From the NCBI GenBank assembly GCA_003577245.1, contig QEVS01000002.1:248001-312000 (forward strand): DNA of 64,000 nt, given 5' to 3'. Made by a program: the position numbers and the translations under genes. The stretch is from a bacterium. GTDB lineage: Bacteria > Chloroflexota > Dehalococcoidia > Tepidiformales > Tepidiformaceae. Positions 24,543 through 32,888 of this stretch are shown here, piece by piece (the first letter of the stretch is position 1; the number at the start of each line of letters is the position of its first letter). Below the pieces are notes generated by a model. The model was not told the DNA's origin. It made no database searches and saw nothing but the letters and a program-made list of their open reading frames with translations.

Positions 24543-25022
24543 ATGGCAAGTGATGGCTCCCAGACCGAGGGGTACCTCCAGATAGGCGAAGCGGCCGCGA
24601 AGGCGGATGTAACGCAGCGCACCCTTCGCTATTACGAGGAGAAGGGGCTGCTGAAGCCGCCGACGCGCATGGACGGGGGCTTCCGGCTCTATTCGCCCGA
24701 AGACATGGAGCGCGTGCAGCGGATCAAGGAACTCCGCGACCTGCTCGGTTTTTCGCTGGCCGACATCAAGGAGATGATCGAAGCGGAGGACGTGAAGGAG
24801 CAGATCCGCACGCAGTGGCGTCGCGATGCGGACGTCTCAGAGAAGGCTGTGGAGATCCGCCGGGCGCGGGAGGTCACGCTCCACCAGATAGCGCTCATCG
24901 ACGAGAAGATGGCGCGCATGGCGGAGATGCGCCGGCAGCTTGACGGGCGGAAGCAGAAGTACGATTCGTGGCTCACCGCCAACACTTCGGCGGAAGCGGG
25001 CGAACGAGATCCGGGCGGTTGA
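24543..25022 (+). CDS. MerR family transcriptional regulator
   Basis: The 159-aa protein has a MerR-type winged helix: YLQIGEAAAKADVTQRTLRYYEEKGLL at about residues 10-37, then FRLYSPEDMERVQRIKELRDLLGFSLADIKEMI. A long coiled coil follows (about residues 80-150) with the dimerisation pattern. There are no conserved Cys residues at the metal-binding positions, so it is not a classic metal sensor. The C-terminal coil ends without an obvious ligand domain. ATG 24543 is 6 nt after TAAGAT and appears leaderless. A dyad overlaps the -35 region. Confidence 0.88.
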   Translation: MASDGSQTEGYLQIGEAAAKADVTQRTLRYYEEKGLLKPPTRMDGGFRLYSPEDMERVQRIKELRDLLGFSLADIKEMIEAEDVKEQIRTQWRRDADVSEKAVEIRRAREVTLHQIALIDEKMARMAEMRRQLDGRKQKYDSWLTANTSAEAGERDPGG

Positions 25023-25076
25023 AGGCCGGGTCCGGCCGGTTGAGCGCAAGGGCTGGGGAGCGGCTAAGCTAGTTTC

Positions 25077-26084
25077 ATGACGTTGCTGGATGGGATGGGC
25101 CGGCCGCTGCGTGACCTGCGCATCTCGGTCACCGACCGCTGCAATTTTCGCTGCAAGTACTGCATGCCGAAGGAAGTGTTCGGTCCCGATTACGCGTTCC
25201 TGCCCCGGGAACGCGTGCTCACCTACGAAGAGGTGATCCGGCTGGCGAGGGTCTTTGCCGGGCTGGGCGTGGAGAAGATACGCCTGACCGGCGGAGAGCC
25301 GCTGGTGAGGCGCGACCTCGACCGGCTGATAGCAGGCCTGGTGGAGATTCCGGGCCTGAGCGACATCACGCTCACCACCAACGGCTCTCTACTGCGGGCG
25401 CAGGCGCAGAAGCTGAAGGACGCCGGCCTCAAGCGCATCACGGTGAGCCTGGATTCGCTCGACGATGCGGTCTTCCAGCGTATGAACGATGTAGGCGTGA
25501 GCGTGCAGACGGTGCTCGACGGGATAGCGGCGGCGACCGATGCCGGGCTTCGGCCGGTGAAGCTCAACGCGGTTGTCCAGCGGGGGGTGAACGACCACAC
25601 GATGGTTGACCTTGCGCGGCATTTCAAGGGCACGGGGCATATCGTCCGCTACATCGAGTTCATGGACGTGGGGAACACGAACGGCTGGAACCTGGAGAGC
25701 GTGGTTACGGCGCGGGAGATCGTGGAGCGGGTCAACGCCGAGTTGCCGATTGAGCCCATCAAGCCGAACTACCGGGGCGAAGTCGCGCGGCGCTGGCGGT
25801 ACCTCGATGGCACGGGCGAGATAGGGGTGATTGCCTCGATCACGCAGCCCTTCTGTGGCGATTGCTCTCGCATCCGCATCTCGGCCGAGGGTGAGGTGTT
25901 CACCTGCCTCTTCGGTTCGAAGGGGCACGACCTCCGCTCGCTAATCCGCGGGGGAGCAAGCGACGAGGATCTCCGCGAGGCGATTGAGCGGATCTGGAGG
26001 CCGCGGGGCGACCGGTACTCGGAGATTCGCACAGAGGCCACGGCGGGGCTGCCAAAGGTCGAGATGTCGCGCATCGGGGGCTGA
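25077..26084 (+). CDS. moaA: GTP 3',8-cyclase (molybdenum cofactor biosynthesis protein A)
   Basis: This 335-aa radical SAM enzyme converts GTP to 3',8-cyclo-7,8-dihydro-GTP, the first step of molybdopterin synthesis. The radical SAM cluster motif is DRCNFRCKYCMP (Cys-x3-Cys-x2-Cys). The second iron-sulfur cluster is formed by PFCGDCSRIRIS and the Cys of VFTCLFG. TGGEPLVRRDL is the SAM-binding GGEP. The C-terminal Gly-Gly (SRIGG) is present. ATG 25077 lies 6 nt after TAAGCT. The last 28 codons or so are duplicated downstream of the surface-protein gene. No other moa gene is in the window. Confidence 0.95.
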   Translation: MTLLDGMGRPLRDLRISVTDRCNFRCKYCMPKEVFGPDYAFLPRERVLTYEEVIRLARVFAGLGVEKIRLTGGEPLVRRDLDRLIAGLVEIPGLSDITLTTNGSLLRAQAQKLKDAGLKRITVSLDSLDDAVFQRMNDVGVSVQTVLDGIAAATDAGLRPVKLNAVVQRGVNDHTMVDLARHFKGTGHIVRYIEFMDVGNTNGWNLESVVTAREIVERVNAELPIEPIKPNYRGEVARRWRYLDGTGEIGVIASITQPFCGDCSRIRISAEGEVFTCLFGSKGHDLRSLIRGGASDEDLREAIERIWRPRGDRYSEIRTEATAGLPKVEMSRIGG

Positions 26085-26086
26085 GT
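25999..26086 (+). repeat. 88-bp direct repeat, copy 1 (3' end of moaA)
   Basis: This segment covers the end of moaA including its TGA and one further base. It is identical to 28940-29027 except at one position (T at 26067 versus C at 29008). The two copies are in the same orientation and 2,941 bp apart, flanking the surface-protein gene. Confidence 0.95.
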
Positions 26087-26356
26087 GCCCGGGCACGGCG
26101 CCCGGCCCGGCAGACGAAACCGGCCCCAACCAACTTTCCGTTCCCTCTTGTCGTTTTGATTCAAACAGATTTCTCATAGACGAAAGTCCAATCTACTGTT
26201 GAAATCTTTTTGAGATTTCACTACCCTGCGGCCACCAATGGTCAACCAGTTGTTCACACGGTTCAGCGCAGCAGGTTTCCGGCTCCCCTGGAGGATGGAC
26301 GTGGCCCGCGCCGTGCTGGCCGCCGCCTTCGACCGGGCATCGCCGAAGGAGACAGA
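26087..26356 (+). other. AT-richer intergenic leader before surface-protein gene
   Basis: This 270-bp stretch holds no gene. From about 26130 to 26230 it is markedly AT-richer than its surroundings, unlike almost every other intergenic region in the window. It includes an 8-bp inverted repeat at 26200-26220. It probably carries the promoter and regulation of the surface-protein gene. No consensus promoter could be fixed with confidence. Confidence 0.6.
26200..26220 (+). repeat. inverted repeat in surface-protein leader
   Basis: TGAAATCT (26200-26207) and AGATTTCA (26213-26220) form a perfect 8-bp dyad around a 5-nt loop. It may be an operator or a transcript hairpin. No T tract follows, so a terminator is unlikely. 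Confidence 0.45.
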
Positions 26357-28867
26357 ATGACGCTCAAGCACGACAGCGGAATGCGCGCACGGCGCTGGCT
26401 CTTCGTAGCTGCCGCCCTTGTAATTCCGGCCGTAATCGTCGCCGCCGATGCCACGATGCGCCCGGCCGGGACGGCCCAGGCCGGCGACCCGACGCGAACA
26501 ATCTGGATCCGGAAGGACGTAGTCAACATCATCAATGACGAGACGGTGTTCGACTTCACCGGGGATGTTAATAAAGGGTCCGGGACAATGCACGAGTGGG
26601 ACATATACATGGTGTGGGACTGGGCGGACACTGGACCCCACGTGGTCGAAGAACTGGCCGAGCCGGGCTACACGTCGCTCGGCTGGAAGATCATCACCGG
26701 AACAGATTGCGGCTCGCCGCCAGACGGCGACAGCCCCAACCAGTACGGGATGGATGCCACGGCGGAGATCCTCGCGGGGAACGGCAACGTTACCGTGTGC
26801 TTCTACAACTGGAAGGGCTTTAGGGGCCCCGATCTGAGGGCCGAGAAGTACTCCGGAATGACAGGCCCAAAGAAGAACAACAACTTCTACGGGTACCTGC
26901 CCCTCAGCTTTGCTTGGACAATCGGTGTATGGAACGAGGGCTTCTCCACGGCTGTGTTTGCGAATGGTTCTGTTGTTCTCAGGGACGACCTGCCTCCCGG
27001 CCCCACCTATGCGTTCGTGGACGTGGTAAGAGTCGGAGACTGGACAGTGAATGGCCAAGACGAGTTCCAGGACCTGGCATGCGCGCTATCCAACGGGGCA
27101 GTGATCTGTGATGTGGCGCCGGGTGCGTCCGGTAACAACCTCCAGATACCCCCCGGGGCGAGATTCGAGGTCAACATCAGCGTCACGCCGCACACTGCCG
27201 GGACTCTGTTGAATCCTGCCGCCTCGGGAAGCTGTGCGGTCGACCCCGCGAACGTGGTCAGGGAGTCGGAACCACATGGCGACAATGACCTTGCATGTTG
27301 GGCGGTGGCATACCTCTTCGACTTCATCCGGGACCTGGAGATAAAGAAGGCCATTGTCGGCGCCCCGGGCGACAACACGTCATTCGAGGTGAGGGTTGAC
27401 GGCAACCAACAGGCGATCCTCATCAGCCAGGGTGGTGCATCTCAGACCACTGTCGACTGGCGAGAGCACACCGTGACCGAGTCGGCCCTGGACGGTTATA
27501 CAGGTTTGGGATGGAAGGTCTTCGCAGGTAGCGACGAGATCTCCTGTGACTCTACAGCCGACCCCTACGCGAGCGGGAGCGGCACGACTGCGACGATTCC
27601 CGTCCGGGACCCTAGCGTGGAATACCTCTACCCGATCACGCTCTGCTTCTACAATCGGAAAGACGAGACGGCTGTCGAGGGCCGGGGGACGCTTGTCATT
27701 GAGAAGGTCGAGGACTTGAACGGCAACGGCATTCGCGACGCCGGCGAGAACCTCATTGACTGGGAGGTCGAGGTGATCGGGCCAGAGCCGGAGTACCAGC
27801 CCGGCAAGACGGTCAACCTGCCGGGCGGGCGCCTGGTGCTAGGCGGCATCGAGCCCGGCGCCTATACGATCCACGAGGCCACAGGCATCGCCAGCTACAA
27901 AGCCATAGGGGCGGCGACCCTCGTTGTCGAGGTTCCGGACGCGGGTGACGTGGTGGCTCGCTTCTTCAACCAGCCGCTGGGGGGCCTTCTCATCAAGAAG
28001 GTGAACGACGGCGGCGCTTCTTCCACCCAGTTCAAGGCTGACATCGAAGGCGGCAACCAGGACATCACCTTCAGCGGCGAGTCGGCCTCTGAGATCCAGC
28101 CGCTGGCAACCGGCACCTACACGGTGACCGAGGATGGGGCGTACGGATACGACTACCTCGGCTGGACGTTGCTGGCGGGCGACGCGACTTGCCCGGCCAC
28201 CCCCGCAAGCAGTTCGGCCGAAGCTTCGGTTGGCATTTCGGGAGCAGAAGTGAAGACGCTCTGCTTCTACAACCGCAAGCAGGTGACGATACGGGTCCAC
28301 AAGATCGAGAGGCTCTCCGGCGGCCAGGAGCGGGACGGCAAAGGCTGGGACTTCGAACTCAACGGTTGCGGTGTCCACCAAACGGGCACAACAGATAGCG
28401 GCGGCAACGTCACCTGGACGGGCCTGCCCCCGGCTCTCGGATGCTCCTACACGATCTCCGAGAACGGTAGGGACGGCTGGGAGTTCGAGAACCCAGCGAG
28501 TGGCCAGGTGACCGTTACCCCCGGCCCCGGCGCTGATACGTGGGTGACCTTCGTCAATACGATACTCCTGGCGTGCCGCGGCGAAGAGTGCGCAGTGACC
28601 CTGCCACAACCGGCCACGCCAACACCGACAAGAACGGTGGAGCCGACACCGACAACGCCCGTGGTGACAGAAACCGTTGCGGGCGCCAGGACACCGGTCC
28701 CGCCAGGCGAAACGGCGCAGGTGAAAGCGACTCCGGCCGCCCCGAGTGCGGGCAGCGGCTCCGCTGCCCCAGGCGGTGGGGGCGATTTCACCCTGGCGCT
28801 CGCGGGTTTCCTGATCGTCGCCGGAGGAGCCGCGCTGTTCGCCACTGAGGCGCGCAAGCGCCGGTAG
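26357..28867 (+). CDS. modular surface protein with repeated Ig/SdrD-like domains and C-terminal anchor
   Basis: ATG 26357 has an ideal GAAGGAG site 6 nt upstream. The 836-aa product has a signal sequence (WLFVAAALVIPAVIVAADA), then several beta-sandwich-like modules. Three of these end in an almost identical CFYN motif (VTVCFYNWK, ITLCFYNRK, KTLCFYNRK). A fourth starts LVIEKVEDLNGNGIRDAGE, the SdrD B-type or Cna-B pattern, and another has HKIERLSGGQERDGKGWDFEL. A Thr/Pro linker and a C-terminal helix (FTLALAGFLIVAGGAALFA) with a KRR tail anchor it. No LPxTG sorting signal is seen. It is probably a surface adhesin or structural protein. Codon use looks less GC-biased than in its neighbours. 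Confidence 0.75.
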   Translation: MTLKHDSGMRARRWLFVAAALVIPAVIVAADATMRPAGTAQAGDPTRTIWIRKDVVNIINDETVFDFTGDVNKGSGTMHEWDIYMVWDWADTGPHVVEELAEPGYTSLGWKIITGTDCGSPPDGDSPNQYGMDATAEILAGNGNVTVCFYNWKGFRGPDLRAEKYSGMTGPKKNNNFYGYLPLSFAWTIGVWNEGFSTAVFANGSVVLRDDLPPGPTYAFVDVVRVGDWTVNGQDEFQDLACALSNGAVICDVAPGASGNNLQIPPGARFEVNISVTPHTAGTLLNPAASGSCAVDPANVVRESEPHGDNDLACWAVAYLFDFIRDLEIKKAIVGAPGDNTSFEVRVDGNQQAILISQGGASQTTVDWREHTVTESALDGYTGLGWKVFAGSDEISCDSTADPYASGSGTTATIPVRDPSVEYLYPITLCFYNRKDETAVEGRGTLVIEKVEDLNGNGIRDAGENLIDWEVEVIGPEPEYQPGKTVNLPGGRLVLGGIEPGAYTIHEATGIASYKAIGAATLVVEVPDAGDVVARFFNQPLGGLLIKKVNDGGASSTQFKADIEGGNQDITFSGESASEIQPLATGTYTVTEDGAYGYDYLGWTLLAGDATCPATPASSSAEASVGISGAEVKTLCFYNRKQVTIRVHKIERLSGGQERDGKGWDFELNGCGVHQTGTTDSGGNVTWTGLPPALGCSYTISENGRDGWEFENPASGQVTVTPGPGADTWVTFVNTILLACRGEECAVTLPQPATPTPTRTVEPTPTTPVVTETVAGARTPVPPGETAQVKATPAAPSAGSGSAAPGGGGDFTLALAGFLIVAGGAALFATEARKRR

Positions 28868-29110
28868 CCAACCGGGGAGAAACCCACTCGCCCTCGACTA
28901 CGCGGGCGTCCGGGTGCCATTCCGCAGTATCCAGGAATCGGCCGCGGGGCGACCGGTACTCGGAGATTCGCACAGAGGCCACGGCGGGGCTGCCAAAGGT
29001 CGAGATGCCGCGCATCGGGGGCTGAGTTCCCACCGGAGTTTGCGGCGGTATTCGGCCATCGTCCTGAATGGCTCGACGACTGAACGAGTGGCAGGCGGCG
29101 CACCGCGTGA
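28868..29110 (+). other. intergenic stretch with moaA 3' remnant
   Basis: No intact gene is present. The stretch contains the second copy of the moaA 3' end (28940-29027). Immediately after it an open piece reads PPEFAAVFGHRPEWLDD to a TGA at 29081-29083, which could be the tail of a lost gene. No promoter or terminator was recognised. Confidence 0.5.
28940..29027 (+). repeat. 88-bp direct repeat, copy 2 (detached 3' end of moaA)
   Basis: The sequence encodes the last residues of MoaA (…AGLPKVEMPRIGG) and its stop, but with no upstream gene. It matches 25999-26086 at 87 of 88 positions. It is a detached remnant or duplication. Confidence 0.95.
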
Positions 29111-30010
29111 TCAGCGGCCGAGAACGTCGTGCATGGCCGTCGGCTGCAGTCCCTTCGACTGGAGCGCGGAGAGAATCCGGGGCAGGGCTTCGTAGGTGTT
29201 GTATCCGCCCAGGTGCATGAGGACGATCGAGCCGCCCAGTGCCCTTTCTGAGACCTTTGCGACGATCTCGTCCACCGTCGGGCCGCCATCAGATTCGGGC
29301 TTCCAGTCGATGGTGTCGATGTCCCAGTAGATGGTATCGGGGTAGCCCGCGCCGGCCACCGTGCTCACCACGGTAGCGTTGTAGGCCCCGTTTGGCGGGC
29401 GGAAGTAGGGCCGGGGCGAAATGCTCACGTAGCGGGCGATGGCAGCTTCGGTGCGAGCAAGCTCTTCGCGCATCATGGCGGGGCTGAGCTCCGTGAAGCT
29501 CGGGTGCGTGTAGCTGTGATTCCCGAGGCGGAACAATTCGGGATGGGCAGCGACGATGCCGAGCACCTGCCGGCCGGCATCGGTGTTCTCGTTCTCCACC
29601 ATGGCCCCGGTGATGAAGATCGTTGCCGGGACCTGGTTGGCGACCAGGTAGTTTATGATGTCGAGCGCGGGATCGACACGCCCACCCATGTCGAAGGTGA
29701 GGGCCACAAGGCTTGAATCGCGGTTTCCGTAGGCGATGAGCCTGCCCCCTCCGGGCCCGGGCGTGGGTGTCGGAGGAGCCTGCGTCGCCGTCGGCGGAAC
29801 ACTGGCTGTAGCCGTGTGCGTCGTCGTGGCTGGCAGGGTGAGCGTTGCGGCGGGCGTCGCACTTACGGAAGGTGAGGCCGGGCCGGTGGCTGTGCCGGCG
29901 GCCGTCGACGAGGGGGACGGAGTGGCAGAGGGGCTTTTCCCGCCACAGGCAGAAAGCGCAATCAGGGCCAGGAGGGCGGCAGCAATGAGGGCAGGCGCTT
30001 TCACAAACAC
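29111..30010 (-). CDS. polysaccharide deacetylase family lipoprotein
   Basis: GTG 30010 (or GTG 30004) opens a 299-aa lipoprotein with core APALIAAALLALIALSAC and a Thr/Pro linker, followed by a NodB-type domain. The metal-binding His pair is present as NHSYTH, and PYFRPPNGAYN matches the catalytic motif RPPxG. The first motif reads TFDMGGRVD rather than TFDDG, so the usual second Asp is replaced by Met, as in some divergent members. It should remove acetyl groups from a surface polysaccharide or peptidoglycan. The upstream beta-lactamase-like gene ends 4 nt before GTG 30010, so the two are probably one transcript. Confidence 0.83.
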   Translation of the reverse strand: MFVKAPALIAAALLALIALSACGGKSPSATPSPSSTAAGTATGPASPSVSATPAATLTLPATTTHTATASVPPTATQAPPTPTPGPGGGRLIAYGNRDSSLVALTFDMGGRVDPALDIINYLVANQVPATIFITGAMVENENTDAGRQVLGIVAAHPELFRLGNHSYTHPSFTELSPAMMREELARTEAAIARYVSISPRPYFRPPNGAYNATVVSTVAGAGYPDTIYWDIDTIDWKPESDGGPTVDEIVAKVSERALGGSIVLMHLGGYNTYEALPRILSALQSKGLQPTAMHDVLGR

Positions 30011-30014
30011 GAGG

Positions 30015-31181
30015 CTAGGGCGCAGCCGGTAAGGCGGGCGCAAGCAACCGCCAGAACTCCGTATCGAAGGAGGAACGGGCGGCAGCGGCTTCGTTGGCCG
30101 AGGCGCCCTGGCGCACAACCACCGCTTCGTGGGCCGGGAGCACGTAGATCCGGTTGTCGCCCGCACCCATAGCGGCATAGAGGTCGCGGGGAGCTTCGCG
30201 GATCAGCGATCCCGGGCGGGAAGGGGGGTTCGGAACGGGGAGCATGTGGGAGGCCTTTCCATTGAGCCACCACAGGTAGCCGTAGGAGGGATTAATGTCC
30301 TGGGACGATTCAATTGACGCGCGCCAGTACGCCTGGTCGCGAAGGACTGGCTGACCGTCCCAGGATGCGCCGGCCAGGGCGAGCAGGCCAAATCGCGCCA
30401 TGTCGCGCGCCGGCATTACGAGGCCGCTCATGGGCGAACCATCGGGCATCTTCATGAAGGCCCGGTCACGCCAGGTGGTGGCCGGCATTCCCACGCGCCG
30501 GGTGAGGACATCCTCCATGAACTGCTGGATCGGGATGCCAGTCGCGCGTTCCAGGACGCGCTTGGTGAGGTGATAGGCAGCGTTGTTGTAGTACCAGGCC
30601 GTGCCCGGTGGGGCAACGTAGGCGAAGGAGTCATCGAGGCCGCTGGTCATTGTCACGAGGTGCCGGAAGGTGATGTCTCCATCCTTCGCTCCCGCCTTTG
30701 ACCACCCCTCGCCGACGTGCAGTGAGACGGCATCATCAAGGCGCAGGAATCCTTGCTCGATAGCGGCTCCGGCCAGTACCGAGACAATGCTCTTCTGAGT
30801 CGACGCAACATCGCTGGCGAAGGTTGGCGAACCGAAGTTCCAGTAGCCCTCGTAGAGGATGCGGCCACGATGGAGGATGAGCAGCCCAGTGGTGCGATGG
30901 GCTGAAGCCCAGGATGCGGTTTCGGCAAGGGCGGCGGCATTCCAGCCCGCATCGCCGGGGGTGGTGGTCTCCCAGCTGCCCCCGGAAAGTGGAGGGAAGT
31001 AGAGGGCTGGAGCAGCACTGGAGGGGGTGGCGGCTTCCACCGGAGTGGCGGTCTCCTTTTCGGGGGGCCGCGCCGCCCCTGGACGGCCGCGGTCACGGCA
31101 GGCCGCGGGCGCGACGGCGAGGAACGCAAGGGCGGACGCCGACTTGAGCATCGCCCGCCGGCCGAGCAGGTGGCGGTGCAT
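30015..31181 (-). CDS. serine beta-lactamase-like (class C / DD-peptidase family) lipoprotein
   Basis: The 388-aa protein starts at ATG 31181 (MHRHLLGRRAMLKSASALAF) with an Arg-Arg export signal and a Cys in APAAC that may be lipidated. The SxxK catalytic motif is STQKSIVS at about residue 125 and the YxN motif is YYNNAAY. The third motif (KTG-like) is not evident, and the C-terminal part reads HEAVVVRQG. Such proteins include esterases and DD-peptidases as well as beta-lactamases, so resistance should not be assumed. The polysaccharide deacetylase gene follows closely, suggesting a cell-envelope role. Confidence 0.8.
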   Translation of the reverse strand: MHRHLLGRRAMLKSASALAFLAVAPAACRDRGRPGAARPPEKETATPVEAATPSSAAPALYFPPLSGGSWETTTPGDAGWNAAALAETASWASAHRTTGLLILHRGRILYEGYWNFGSPTFASDVASTQKSIVSVLAGAAIEQGFLRLDDAVSLHVGEGWSKAGAKDGDITFRHLVTMTSGLDDSFAYVAPPGTAWYYNNAAYHLTKRVLERATGIPIQQFMEDVLTRRVGMPATTWRDRAFMKMPDGSPMSGLVMPARDMARFGLLALAGASWDGQPVLRDQAYWRASIESSQDINPSYGYLWWLNGKASHMLPVPNPPSRPGSLIREAPRDLYAAMGAGDNRIYVLPAHEAVVVRQGASANEAAAARSSFDTEFWRLLAPALPAAP

Positions 31182-31214
31182 GACGCCAGCGTACACTCTC
31201 CGCGGATGTGCGGG

Positions 31215-31943
31215 TTACCGCTCGACGTCGATCACGAGCCGGGTGGGGTTCTGGAGGGCGTTCACGCGGAAGGATGTCTTTTCCTTCGAACCAAGCACCC
31301 AGGTGACCACGCCGCCGCCTTCACAGACCTGCGTGGCCTGGGCAAGCGCGCCACTGCCGCCGCGGAAGTCGGTGCGCGAAACGGTGTCGCCGTTGGCGGC
31401 GGGGCTGAGGTACACGGAGATGATCGCCTTACCGGCAACGACACCGAAAGCGGTGGGTGTTGGGGTTGGGATCTCCGTGGGGTCCGGGGGAGCGGTGGGT
31501 GTGCCTCGGCCGCGGGGCACGGTGGGTGTTGGCGGTGCCGGAGTGGGCGGCGGTGGCGCGCCGGACGGGCAGGGCGGGACCGTCTCGACGAACTGGACGG
31601 TGTAGCCAGGAAGGGCGTTGCCCACGAATTCGAAGACAATCGTGTCGTACTGGATCCCGGTGCCAACGCGCACGTCCTTGAGGCTGACCTCGCCGGGTGA
31701 GGAGGCGGGCGCTGAGATTGGCACGACAGAGCCACCGAAAGGCGAAGAGGACGTGGGGGATGCCGGCGCCGTGGCGGAAGGCGAGGGAGAGGAGGATGTA
31801 GCCTCGGCCGAGGGCGAGGCGGACGAGGCAGTGGGCTCCGGGGATTCGGCCTCTCCGGAATCATCGCCACCACAGGCCTGCCCGGGAAGTGCCAGGACAG
31901 CAAGGAGCACGAGTGCGGGAACGCCGCGGCCGATCAAACGCAC
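31215..31943 (-). CDS. AMIN-like domain lipoprotein
   Basis: The 242-aa protein has a lipobox (LPGQAC), a long Ser/Pro/Ala-rich linker and a domain with SLKDVRVGTGIQYDTIVFEF, then LPGYTVQFVE and an ending NPTRLVIDVER. This is the pattern of AMIN-like domains in secreted lipoproteins. A second Thr/Pro-rich stretch (PPPPTPAPPTPTVPRG) is inserted inside the domain, splitting it. It starts at GTG 31943. The neighbouring gene encodes a paralogue without the insert. The domain is thought to bind cell-wall or polysaccharide material. Confidence 0.75.
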   Translation of the reverse strand: MRLIGRGVPALVLLAVLALPGQACGGDDSGEAESPEPTASSASPSAEATSSSPSPSATAPASPTSSSPFGGSVVPISAPASSPGEVSLKDVRVGTGIQYDTIVFEFVGNALPGYTVQFVETVPPCPSGAPPPPTPAPPTPTVPRGRGTPTAPPDPTEIPTPTPTAFGVVAGKAIISVYLSPAANGDTVSRTDFRGGSGALAQATQVCEGGGVVTWVLGSKEKTSFRVNALQNPTRLVIDVER

Positions 31944-31991
31944 ACCAGTATGATCGGCCGCGGCGCCCTTGTGCGACAGCGGGGCATGGGC

Positions 31992-32684
31992 CTACTTGAG
32001 CACGTCGACAACGAGCCGGGTGGGGTTCGTGAGCGTGGTGACCTTGAAGTTCTTCTTTCCACTCACGCCGATCGCCCACGCGACGTGTCCTTCGAAGTCA
32101 CACGTACGGACGATCTCCTGGACGACCGGGCCCGGGCCGGCCACTGAAAGCTTGTCGAACGTGGCCTTGCCCTGGTCATCATGCGCGGCTGCCTGTGTGA
32201 AGGTGACGAGAAGGATGGCGCTGCCCTTCACCTGCACGGGCTGGCCTGAGCCGCACTGGCTTACGCTGTCGACGTACTCGACCTTTGCGGGCGGCAGGGA
32301 TGCACCCTCGAATTCGAACACCACGCGGTCGCCGAGCTTCTGGGCCCCGGAGCGAACGTCCTTGAGGAGAGCCGTCCCGGAGAAGTTGGACGGGTTCGCT
32401 TTGACGGTGACGGGAGTGGTGGAACCAGGGTTGAGGGCATCAATGGCGCCGTCTCCGGGCGTTGAGGAAGGGGAGGGGGAGGCTTTGGCCGGGGTCGCGC
32501 GCTGATCAGGGGTAGCGGGCGCAGTGGGCGTGGCCTTCGGTGTTTCACGGTCTGCCTGCGTGGAGACGGGCGACGGCCGGGACGTGGGCTCGGCCTCCTC
32601 TTCCTTGTCGCTGCAGGCGGCAAGCACGAGCAATGCGGCCGGGGCTATCACGATGAGTATCTTTCGCAAAATCGGCGTGGACAT
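31992..32684 (-). CDS. AMIN-like domain lipoprotein, paralogue
   Basis: The 230-aa protein starts at ATG 32684 with GAGGAG upstream. The lipobox is VLAAC and a Thr/Pro/Ser linker follows. The domain reads LLKDVRSGAQKLGDRVVFEFEG, LPPAKVEYVDSVSQCGSG, and ends NPTRLVVDVLK, parallel to the downstream neighbour. One Cys in SQCGSG and one in VRTCDFEG could pair. The pair probably arose by tandem duplication; 48 nt separate the two genes. Function is unknown beyond likely surface location. Confidence 0.78.
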   Translation of the reverse strand: MSTPILRKILIVIAPAALLVLAACSDKEEEAEPTSRPSPVSTQADRETPKATPTAPATPDQRATPAKASPSPSSTPGDGAIDALNPGSTTPVTVKANPSNFSGTALLKDVRSGAQKLGDRVVFEFEGASLPPAKVEYVDSVSQCGSGQPVQVKGSAILLVTFTQAAAHDDQGKATFDKLSVAGPGPVVQEIVRTCDFEGHVAWAIGVSGKKNFKVTTLTNPTRLVVDVLK

Positions 32685-32888
32685 GGGTTGCTCCTCCTCA
32701 GATTCCCGCATCATGCGGGGTTGCGGTCTCGATGATCCCGGCGATGGCGGGAGGCTGCTCCCGGGGGTACCGGGACACGGGGTCAACACCCTAATGGCAA
32801 AGCAGACCACCAGGGTGCCGGGTCCGTGCTGGAAGAAAGGTTAAGACGGGTTTTCACGGCGCACCCGGCAGGCCTCCGGGCGTGCATT

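Noticed and set aside
28700..28867. LPxTG sortase signal on the surface protein
   Set aside because: No LPxTG-like pentapeptide precedes the C-terminal helix, so only helix anchoring is claimed.
26087..28939. Complete mobile element between the moaA repeats
   Set aside because: No integrase, transposase or terminal inverted repeats are present. Only the repeat and a single cargo gene can be supported.
30015..31181. Antibiotic-resistance beta-lactamase
   Set aside because: Only SxxK and YxN are clear. This family is mostly esterases and DD-peptidases, and its neighbour is an envelope enzyme.
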